Source: DASYRX01 sp035253645 (GTDB taxonomy: Bacteria; Gemmatimonadota; Gemmatimonadetes; Gemmatimonadales; Gemmatimonadaceae). Taken from it: a DNA stretch of 16,690 bases. Numbering within the stretch: the stretch's first letter is position 1; each line of letters begins with the position of its first letter. The stretch lies in assembly GCA_035253645.1 (NCBI GenBank), contig DATFBW010000250.1, forward strand, positions 1 through 16,690, in the 5' to 3' direction. The translations under genes and the position numbers were made by a program. Shown piece after piece: positions 6,519 to 13,442 of the stretch. The notes under the pieces are model-generated. The model did no database searches. It saw only the letters and a program-made list of their open reading frames with translations, and had not been told where the DNA came from.

Positions 6519-9500
6519 ATGATGAAGAAGGCTCTAGCAAAAGTTTTTGGCACGCGTCACGACCGTGAACGTCGTCGCGTTGCACCGATCATCGCCGAGA
6601 TTCACGAGCACGGAGAGCGCCTGAAGGGCGTCTCCGAGGCGGAGCTGCAGCGGCAGACGGAGAAGTTCCGCAGCATCGTGCAGGAGCGGACCCGCAGCCA
6701 CGACGAGAAAATCGCCCAGCTGAAGGAGCTCAAGAAGCACACTCCCGGGGCATCCGAGCGCGAAGCCATCGACGAGCAGTTAGGCGGCAAAGATGGGCGC
6801 GGCGGTCTCGAGGGCGAGCTGCGAGCGATCATCCGCGACACATTGGACGAGCAGCTCCCCGAAGCCTTTGCGACCGTGCGCGAGGCGGCGCGGCGCTTGT
6901 TAGGCAGCACCGTGACGGTCACCGGTCACGACATGGTGTGGGACATGGTGCACTACGATGTGCAGCTCATAGGCGGCATTCAGCTACACCTCGGCCGCAT
7001 CGCCGAAATGGCGACGGGGGAAGGCAAAACGCTTGTCGCCACATTACCGCTCTATCTCAACGCGCTAGCGGGGCGCGGTGCACACCTTGTGACCGTCAAC
7101 TCGTATCTGGCGCGCCGAGACTCGCAGTGGATGGGTCACCTATACAAATACCTGGGCCTAACGGTCGGTTGCATCGACGACACGCAGCCGGGCACACAGG
7201 AACGGCGCGACGCATATCTGCGGGACATCACGTACGGCACGAACAACGAATTCGGATTCGACTACCTGCGTGACAACATGGTCGTGTCGCTGGAGCAACG
7301 CGTCCAGCGACCGCACTGGTATGCGATCATCGACGAAGTCGACTCGATCTTGATCGACGAGGCGCGAACGCCGCTCATCATCTCGGGTCCGGTCGGGAAC
7401 GAGAACGATGCGTTGTATGCCCAGTTCAATAGTGCCGTCTCGCGGCTCGCGCGCCGACAGACGGAGCTCGTGAACAACCTCGTGGCGCAGGGAGAGGCAG
7501 CGCTGGAGAAGGGGGATACGGACGCCGCCGCGCTCGCGTTGTACAAGGCGCAGATGGGAAGTCCCAAGAACAAGCGGCTCATGAAGGCAGTGCTGGAGTC
7601 CGGCGTCAAGCAGCTCGTGCAGAAGATGGAGCTGGCCCACATCGCCGACCGCAAGCTCCCGCCTAACAAGCAGCAGTATCGTCAGAGTGAAGACGATCTG
7701 CTGTATGTGTTGGACGAGCGCGGACACTCGGTGCACCTGACCGATCGCGGCGCGGATGAAATGTCGCCCAGCGATCCGGAAGCGTTCATCATGCCCGACA
7801 TCTCGCAGGCAATTCATCGTGTCGACCATGACGGCGCGCTTTCGCCACAGGAAAAGCTCGAGGCGCGACGCAGCCTGGAGCTGGACTACGCGCAGAAGAG
7901 CGAGCGTCTCAACATCGTGCATCAGTTACTGCGCGCGCACACGCTGTACGAGAAGGACGTGAACTACGTCGTGCAGGAAGGGCAGGTGCTCATCGTCGAC
8001 GAGTTCACCGGACGCACGCTCCCGGGCCGGCGCTGGTCAGAAGGGCTGCACCAAGCGGTGGAAGCCAAGGAGGGGGTGGTGGTCAAAGGCGAGACGCAGA
8101 CGCTCGCGACGATCACGATCCAGAACTACTTCCGCATGTACGAGAAGCTCGCGGGCATGACCGGCACCGCGGAGACGGAAGAGACCGAATTCCACACGAT
8201 TTACGGCCTCGACGTCGCGGTGATTCCGACGAATCGCCCCAATATCCGGGACGATCGCCAGGACCTGGTCTACAAGACGCGGCGCGAGAAGTACAACGCG
8301 ATCGTTGAAGAGGTCCAGCGGTTGCACGCGTTAGGCTATCCCGTGCTCGTGGGTACAGTCAACGTCGACGTGTCGGAGACATTGTCGCGCATGTTCAAGC
8401 GCGCAGGACTCCCGCATAACGTGCTCAACGCGAAGTACCATCAGCGCGAAGCCGAGATCGTGGCGGAGGCCGGAAAGGCCGGCACGACGACGATCGCGAC
8501 GAACATGGCCGGCCGCGGGACCGACATCAAACTCGGCCCGGGCGTGACGGAGTCGAAGCCCTCGCAGGTCAAAGACGCGGACAACAAGCTCGTCGACGTC
8601 GTTGAATGTGGTGGATTGCACATCATCGGCTCGGAGCGGCACGAATCACGGCGCATCGATCGGCAGCTGCGCGGCCGATCCGCCCGTCAGGGGGACCCGG
8701 GTGCAACACAGTTCTTCCTGTCGCTGGAAGATGATTTGATGCGCCTCTTCGGTTCCGACCGCATTGCGCGGCTCATGGACCGGTTAGGCGCGCAGGAAGG
8801 TGAAGTCCTGACACATCCGCTCATCACGCGTTCCATCGAACAAGCGCAGAAGCGGGTGGAGCTGCAGAACTTCCAGGCGCGCAAGCGGCTGCTCGAGTAC
8901 GACGACGTGATGAATCAGCAGCGCGAGGTCGTGTATTCGCTGCGGTCCTTCGCGCTCGAGGGGGGTGAGGAGCTCAAGGGCGAGGCGCTCAAGATGGTGG
9001 AGAAGGCCACCGCCAAGCGCGTCGAGATGCAGCTTGCCGAATACGAAGATCCTGTCGACTGGGATTTCGCGCTGGTTAGGCAGGACCTGTTGATGCACTA
9101 CCTGCTCACGGTTCCGCAGCTCGAGAGTGAAGACGTTTCGCGCAACGAAGAAGCCGTGCGCGACGCCGTCGTCGAGGCAGGACGCAAGGCGTTTTACGCG
9201 AAGATCGAATCGCTCGACTCGGTGAAGGACGACGTAACGGGTGACGGGTTCGCGGACCGCTTGCTCTCGCTCGTCATGCTCAATGTGCTGGATGAGAAGT
9301 GGAAGGATCATCTCTACGACCTCGACCAGCTCAGGAACGCCATCCACTACCGCTCCTGGGGTCAGAAGGACCCGCTCATCGAGTACAAGCAGGAAGCGTA
9401 CACGATGTTCGTGGATCTGATGAGCGACATCCACCACACGTTCACCGAGCGCTTTCTGCGCGCGCAGATTGTCTTTCAGCCGCCGCCGCAAGTCGCCGCG

Positions 9501-9860
9501 GTCCCGGAAACACCGCGCGCGCCGACGCGTCGCTACAACGCGTTAGGCATCCTTGAAGAGGTGAGCCCGGACGAAGTACTGGCGGAAAACACGGCATCGG
9601 GCGATGGGAGCATGGTAGACGGCGACGGAGCAGTTGCCGAGGAAGTACCCGAAGCGCCGCGGCCCACGCCAGCGCGGGGCCAGGCCACTGTGGTGGGGGC
9701 CGGGCGGGCCCGTAGTCTGTCCGAGACGCGAACGGGGCCGACCGGGATTGCGGGGGCGGGCGGCGGTTCAGCGCCGGACTTCAGTAACGTGGGTCGCAAC
9801 GATCCATGCCCGTGCGGCTCCGGTCGCAAGTTTAAGAAATGCCACGGAGCAAACGCGTAA
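6519..9860 (+). CDS. secA: Preprotein translocase ATPase SecA, long form with insertions
   Basis: The motor that pushes unfolded preproteins through SecYEG at the inner membrane. Walker A is MATGEGKT (164-171) and Walker B is IIDEVDSILIDEARTPL (270-286). Motifs of the second ATPase domain include GRGTDIKLGPGV, SERHESRRIDRQLRGRSARQGDPG and the helical-wing/scaffold sequence KDHLYDLDQLRNAIHYRSWGQ (split here only by length). The C-terminus is a SEC-C zinc finger, CPCGSGRKFKKCH, with C1097, C1099, C1108 and H1109. It is 1113 aa against 901 in E. coli. The extra length lies in an N-terminal insert (about 55-115), a helical insert (about 300-400) and a variable Pro/Gly/Ala linker before the zinc finger. 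The inserts resemble those of Bacteroidota SecA. The start is the first of two tandem ATGs, with AGGA just upstream. Six sense-strand copies of the GTTAGGC motif lie in this gene. Confidence 0.98.
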   Translation: MMKKALAKVFGTRHDRERRRVAPIIAEIHEHGERLKGVSEAELQRQTEKFRSIVQERTRSHDEKIAQLKELKKHTPGASEREAIDEQLGGKDGRGGLEGELRAIIRDTLDEQLPEAFATVREAARRLLGSTVTVTGHDMVWDMVHYDVQLIGGIQLHLGRIAEMATGEGKTLVATLPLYLNALAGRGAHLVTVNSYLARRDSQWMGHLYKYLGLTVGCIDDTQPGTQERRDAYLRDITYGTNNEFGFDYLRDNMVVSLEQRVQRPHWYAIIDEVDSILIDEARTPLIISGPVGNENDALYAQFNSAVSRLARRQTELVNNLVAQGEAALEKGDTDAAALALYKAQMGSPKNKRLMKAVLESGVKQLVQKMELAHIADRKLPPNKQQYRQSEDDLLYVLDERGHSVHLTDRGADEMSPSDPEAFIMPDISQAIHRVDHDGALSPQEKLEARRSLELDYAQKSERLNIVHQLLRAHTLYEKDVNYVVQEGQVLIVDEFTGRTLPGRRWSEGLHQAVEAKEGVVVKGETQTLATITIQNYFRMYEKLAGMTGTAETEETEFHTIYGLDVAVIPTNRPNIRDDRQDLVYKTRREKYNAIVEEVQRLHALGYPVLVGTVNVDVSETLSRMFKRAGLPHNVLNAKYHQREAEIVAEAGKAGTTTIATNMAGRGTDIKLGPGVTESKPSQVKDADNKLVDVVECGGLHIIGSERHESRRIDRQLRGRSARQGDPGATQFFLSLEDDLMRLFGSDRIARLMDRLGAQEGEVLTHPLITRSIEQAQKRVELQNFQARKRLLEYDDVMNQQREVVYSLRSFALEGGEELKGEALKMVEKATAKRVEMQLAEYEDPVDWDFALVRQDLLMHYLLTVPQLESEDVSRNEEAVRDAVVEAGRKAFYAKIESLDSVKDDVTGDGFADRLLSLVMLNVLDEKWKDHLYDLDQLRNAIHYRSWGQKDPLIEYKQEAYTMFVDLMSDIHHTFTERFLRAQIVFQPPPQVAAVPETPRAPTRRYNALGILEEVSPDEVLAENTASGDGSMVDGDGAVAEEVPEAPRPTPARGQATVVGAGRARSLSETRTGPTGIAGAGGGSAPDFSNVGRNDPCPCGSGRKFKKCHGANA

Positions 9861-9870
9861 CGACAACAAA

Positions 9871-9908
9871 AGCTGTCAGCTGTCTGCTGGCAGCGGATAG
9901 CTGACAGC
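9871..9908 (+). repeat. 38-bp hairpin repeat, left copy
   Basis: Starts about 10 bases after the secA stop. The outer arms GCTGTCAGCT (9872-9881) and AGCTGACAGC (9899-9908) are a perfect 10-bp inverted repeat around a 17-base loop. It matches the copy at 10377-10414 at 32 of 38 positions in the same orientation. The pair brackets the broken four-helix-bundle gene. It might also serve as a 3' transcript end for secA, though no T-run follows. Confidence 0.75.
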
Positions 9909-9985
9909 CGCATCAGGTGCGGTGAATTGATCGCCCGCTACACAAGATGATGAGGCTCGCCAGTCGCGATGCCGCATCTTGATGA

Positions 9986-10335
9986 ATGCAGCATTACAGC
10001 AATCTCCTGGTGTGGCGAAAGGCGCATGCGTTCGCGGTCCGAATCGATGAACTGGTGCAACAAGGCAAGCGCGCAGACCGTTCTGGCGTAGCTACCCAGG
10101 CTCGCCGCGCAGCGCTATCGATTCCTGCTAACATCGCAGAAGGCTGTGGTCGCGGGTCGACAAAGACTTTGCGCGATTCGTTCGCATCGCTATCGGGTCC
10201 ACAAGTGAGGTTGAGTACCACCTTGAGTTTATGGTTGCGCGGAAGCTCGTCACTGCAGGCGAGTCGCAAACGCTGCGGACTCAGGTTCGGGAAATTCGGC
10301 GGATGCTTTGCGGACTCCTGAAGAAGCTGTCGTAA
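9986..10335 (+). pseudogene. Four-helix-bundle protein (S23/23S rRNA intervening-sequence type), frameshifted
   Basis: Residues 1-60 from ATG 9986 follow the family closely: LLVWRKAHAFAVRI near the start, then QARRAALSIPANIAEG with the Gly-rich GRGSTK. After STK the reading frame leaves the family. Reading from 10165 in the -1 frame restores it: DFARFVRIAIGSTSEVEYHL, then EFMVARKLV, ending LLKKLS at a TAA (10333-10335). One base missing near 10162-10165 explains this, so the gene is broken or the base is an assembly error. The intact product would be about 116 aa, the usual family size. Members occur in rRNA intervening sequences and as scattered solitary genes; no function is firmly known. 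Two hairpin repeats flank it, and CAAGATG (9943-9949) pairs with CATCTTG (9975-9981) just upstream. Confidence 0.85.
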
Positions 10336-10376
10336 CACGCCGTCAACCTAACGAGTGTCATATGCGCCGTAATCGC

Positions 10377-10414
10377 AGCTGTCAGCTGTCCGCTCGCAGC
10401 TGCCGGCTGACAGC
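10377..10414 (+). repeat. 38-bp hairpin repeat, right copy
   Basis: The direct-orientation partner of the repeat at 9871-9908, 506 bases downstream, identical at 32 of 38 positions. The inverted arms are GCTGTCAGC (10378-10386) and GCTGACAGC (10406-10414). The differences lie mostly in the loop, while the arms are conserved, which suggests the hairpin itself matters. It lies 26 bases before radC. An ACCTAACG copy of the dispersed motif lies at 10346-10353, between the pseudogene and this repeat. Confidence 0.75.
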
Positions 10415-10440
10415 ATGTCGTTAGCACCGCGTGGTAAGGA

Positions 10441-11220
10441 ATGAGAATTCGCGAACTCTTGCCGAATGATCGGCCGCGGGAACGCCTCCGTCGCTACGGC
10501 CCACGCGCCCTCAGTCTCGTCGAGCTTCTCGCCCTCGTCCTGGGGACTGGATCGCGTCGCTCGGCCTTGGCGCTCGCGCACCACTTGCTCGCCACGTGCA
10601 ATGGGTCGTTGCGGCGATTGGCCACCCTTCCTCCAGGGGCCCTGACCGAGATTCCCGGGTTCGGGCTGGCGCGGGCAGCCGCGGTGGCGGCGGCGCTCGA
10701 ATTAGGACGCCGCCTGACCGAGGAAACGCGAGTCGAAGGAGCCCTAATCCGCGTGCCGCGCGACGTTTACCTCGCCTACGCGGCCCGTTTGGAGGATCTC
10801 CCTGTCGAGGAATTCCACGTCGCAGTGCTGGACGCACAGCAGCGGTTCGAACGCGACATCACCGTTACTCGTGGGATTTTGAACGGGTCGTTGGTGCATC
10901 CACGGGAGGTTTTTCGCGAGGCCATCGCAGAACGCGCCGCGTCGATCATCCTTGTGCATAATCATCCCAGCGGAGATCCCACGCCGTCCCTGGACGATAG
11001 GATGGTGACGAACCAACTGGTTCTTGCGGGGCGAGTTCTCGATATTCCCGTACAAGACCATGTGGTCATAGGTCGAGGCCGCTATGTCAGTTTTGTAGAG
11101 GCGGGGCTGATGCCCTCGCCCGGAGCACCTGGCGCCATGCCCTTGGGTATGACAACAACGGCCGCCGGACCCGGCGCGGGCGCTTCCGAGGGGCTGGCTG
11201 CCCCTTGGCCTCGAGCCTAA
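10441..11220 (+). CDS. radC: RadC-family JAMM/MPN-domain protein
   Basis: A 259-aa RadC homologue, starting MRIRELLPNDRPRERL as the family does, which fixes the start. A UPF0758 N-terminal region and a helix-hairpin-helix-like segment (LPPGALTEIPGFGLARA, 63-79) come first. The metal-binding JAMM domain follows, with EEFHVAVLD (123-131), GSLVHPREVFREAI (149-162) and HNHPSGDPTPSLDD, in which His173, His175 and Asp186 form the zinc site. The molecular role remains unsettled; the old DNA-repair name came from a mis-assigned mutation. About 30 residues of Gly/Ala/Pro-rich tail after EAGLMPSP extend beyond the usual C-terminus. AAGGA abuts the ATG, too close for an optimal ribosome site. The TAA stop lies inside a GCCTAAC motif copy. 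Confidence 0.93.
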   Translation: MRIRELLPNDRPRERLRRYGPRALSLVELLALVLGTGSRRSALALAHHLLATCNGSLRRLATLPPGALTEIPGFGLARAAAVAAALELGRRLTEETRVEGALIRVPRDVYLAYAARLEDLPVEEFHVAVLDAQQRFERDITVTRGILNGSLVHPREVFREAIAERAASIILVHNHPSGDPTPSLDDRMVTNQLVLAGRVLDIPVQDHVVIGRGRYVSFVEAGLMPSPGAPGAMPLGMTTTAAGPGAGASEGLAAPWPRA

Positions 11221-11246
11221 CGTGCCCTAACTAGTTGAAGGAATCG

Positions 11247-13427
11247 GTGTCTACTCTCGTCCTTAGCGACGTCATTCCGGGTTGGCCGGCGACCGGGCCG
11301 CATGTCGAGCGGCTCGATCCCGACCTGCTCGTGCGCGCGTATCGTTTTAGCGAAAAAGCGCACGAAGGGCAGTTCCGTCGCAACGGCGATCCGTTCGTGA
11401 CGCACTGCATCGAAGTGGCGAAGATCCTGGCGGATCTGCAGCTGGATTCGGTGACGGTGGCCTGCGGCTTGATTCATGACGTCATCGAGGACACGCCGGT
11501 CACCTATGCCGATATCGAAGCCGAATTCGGCAAAGACATGGCCATCATCGTCGATGGCCTAACGAAGATCGGGCACCTTCCGCTCAACTCGACGCAGGAT
11601 CGTCAGGTCGAGAACTATCGCAAGCTGCTGCTGTCGATCGCGAAAGACGCGCGGGTCATCCTGATCAAACTGGCGGATCGGCTGCACAACATGCGGACGC
11701 TGGATTGGTTGCCCGAGGAAAAGCGCGAACGTATCGCGCAGGAAACGCGCGACCTCTATGCTCCACTCGCGCACCGGTTCGGTATGGCGAAGATGCGGTG
11801 GGAGCTGGAGGATCTTGCATTCAAGTATCTGGAGCAGGAGGAGTATCGCAACCTCGCGCAGATGGTCCAGGGGAAGCGCAGTGAACGCGAAGCGTTGATT
11901 GCCGCGATGAAGGAGCCGCTGGAGCGGACGTTGCGCGAAGCGGGCATCAAGGATGTCGAGGTCACGGGACGTCCCAAGCACCTGTGGTCCATCTTCAAGA
12001 AGATGCAGCAACGCGAACGGCCGTACGAAGAGATCTACGACCTGCTGGCCATCCGCGTGCTCGTCAACTCCGTACCCGATTGCTATCACGCGTTAGGCAT
12101 CATCCACGAAGGGTGGACCCCGCTCCAGGAGCGTATCAAGGATTACATCGCGCAGCCCAAGTCCAACGCGTATCAGTCGCTGCACACCACTGTCTTCGGC
12201 CCGGGGCGGCAGCTGTACGAAATCCAGATCCGTACGCGTGACATGCACCGCACGGCGGAATTCGGCATCGCGGCCCACTGGCTCTACAAGGAGTCGAACG
12301 GCAAATCGACGGAGCTCGATCGCGCGCTCCACTGGTTCCGCCAGGTACTGGAGCTGCAACTCGACGCCAAGACGCCGGCCGAGTTTCTGGAGTTCCTCAA
12401 ACTCGACCTGTATGCGGACGAGATCTTCGTCTTCACACCAACCGGGGACGTCATTCAGCTTCCCAAAGGCGCAACGCCCATCGACTTTGCGTTCGCCGTA
12501 CATACCGAAGTGGGCGCGCACTGCCAGGGCGCGAAAGTCAACGGGAAGATCGCGCCGCTCTCGCGCGAGCTGAAGAACTCGGAAACCGTCGAGATCCTCA
12601 CATCGCCTAACGCGAAGCCGAGCCGGGACTGGCTGTCGCATGTGCGCACGGGCCGCGCGCGGCACAAGATCCGCCAGTTCTTGCGGCACGAGGAGCAACA
12701 GACGGCGGCCAAAATCGGCCGCGAGATGTTGGATCGCGAGGTGCGCCGCCGCAAGCTCGCCAAGCCCGACGACGCGGCGCTGGATCGCGTGGCCAGAGAG
12801 CAGTTCCGCCTGACCGATGCGCGCCATCTCATCGCCTCGTTAGGGCAGGGCGACATCGCGATCGTCGACGTACTCAAGGCGCTCTATCCGGATCTGGCGC
12901 AGGACGTCGAGCAGCCGTCCAAACCGACGGCGATCGAGCGGCTCGTCGAACGCATGCGCGGGACCTCGCGCGGCGTGAAGATCCAGGGCGTCGATGGGGT
13001 GATGGTGCGTTATGCGCAGTGCTGTCAGCCGGTGCCAGGCGATTCAGTCGTCGGCTACGTCACGCGCGGCCGCGGCGTGAGCATCCACCGTGCAGACTGT
13101 CCCAACCTTTTGATCCTGGTGCACGAACCAGAACGCCGTCTGGAAATCGATTGGACGGAACAACCCGGTGAACGCTTTGTGGTTCGGCTCGCGCTCGCGG
13201 GGTACGATCGTCGCGGTCTGTACGCCGATCTCGCCGGCGCGATCTCAGCGACCGGGACAGACATCCGCGGGCTCGAGCTCAAGACCACGGACAGCCGCGT
13301 GAGTGGCGCGGCGTTAGTCGAGGTGGAGAACCTCGCTCACCTTCAGAAAATCATGAAGGCGGCGCGCCGCGTGAAAGGGATTACCGAGGTCGCGCGCCGC
13401 GAACGGATTACCGAGGACGAGGCCTAA
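11247..13427 (+). CDS. rel: Bifunctional (p)ppGpp synthetase/hydrolase, Rel/SpoT
   Basis: Stringent-response enzyme that makes and destroys (p)ppGpp. From GTG 11247 it is 726 aa, typical of long RSH proteins. Hydrolase HD domain: His53, HDVIED (77-82) and LADRLHNMRT with Asp144, all present, so hydrolysis should work. Synthetase domain: YDLLAIRV (264-271), RIKDYIAQPKSNAYQSLHTTVFG and EIQIRT with Glu326, also intact. Then come TGS (about 391-452, DEIFVFTPTGDVIQLPKGAT), the RIS/zinc-finger region with CCQP (592-595), and a C-terminal ACT domain (about 643-720). GTG 11247 has GAAGGA 4 bases upstream; a TTG at 11235 would add four residues but has no ribosome site. The TAA stop lies in a GCCTAAC motif copy, 7 bases from the end of the convergent gene. 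Confidence 0.96.
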   Translation: MSTLVLSDVIPGWPATGPHVERLDPDLLVRAYRFSEKAHEGQFRRNGDPFVTHCIEVAKILADLQLDSVTVACGLIHDVIEDTPVTYADIEAEFGKDMAIIVDGLTKIGHLPLNSTQDRQVENYRKLLLSIAKDARVILIKLADRLHNMRTLDWLPEEKRERIAQETRDLYAPLAHRFGMAKMRWELEDLAFKYLEQEEYRNLAQMVQGKRSEREALIAAMKEPLERTLREAGIKDVEVTGRPKHLWSIFKKMQQRERPYEEIYDLLAIRVLVNSVPDCYHALGIIHEGWTPLQERIKDYIAQPKSNAYQSLHTTVFGPGRQLYEIQIRTRDMHRTAEFGIAAHWLYKESNGKSTELDRALHWFRQVLELQLDAKTPAEFLEFLKLDLYADEIFVFTPTGDVIQLPKGATPIDFAFAVHTEVGAHCQGAKVNGKIAPLSRELKNSETVEILTSPNAKPSRDWLSHVRTGRARHKIRQFLRHEEQQTAAKIGREMLDREVRRRKLAKPDDAALDRVAREQFRLTDARHLIASLGQGDIAIVDVLKALYPDLAQDVEQPSKPTAIERLVERMRGTSRGVKIQGVDGVMVRYAQCCQPVPGDSVVGYVTRGRGVSIHRADCPNLLILVHEPERRLEIDWTEQPGERFVVRLALAGYDRRGLYADLAGAISATGTDIRGLELKTTDSRVSGAALVEVENLAHLQKIMKAARRVKGITEVARRERITEDEA

Positions 13428-13442
13428 CGCGCCTTTAGGGCC
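13421..13442. terminator. Possible small hairpin shared by two convergent genes
   Basis: The TAA stop of rel and the TAA stop of the minus-strand gene face each other 7 bases apart, and their surroundings pair: GGCCTAA (13421-13427) with TTAGGGCC (13435-13442) with one bulged G. It is short and has no T-run, so a terminator role is only suggested. The left arm includes a copy of the dispersed GCCTAAC motif. Confidence 0.3.

Noticed and set aside
7158..7922. A 254-residue open frame on the minus strand inside secA
   Set aside because: It is fully antisense to conserved SecA domains, and its Arg/Leu/Val/His-rich translation matches no family. High GC leaves antisense frames open by codon structure.
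12093..12827. A 244-residue open frame on the minus strand inside rel
   Set aside because: Antisense to the synthetase and TGS domains; no recognisable motif; the same GC effect.
13012..13035. GCTGTCAGC inside rel, resembling an arm of the 38-bp hairpin repeat
   Set aside because: It encodes the conserved Cys-Cys-Gln-Pro region and lacks the second arm, so the match is coincidental.
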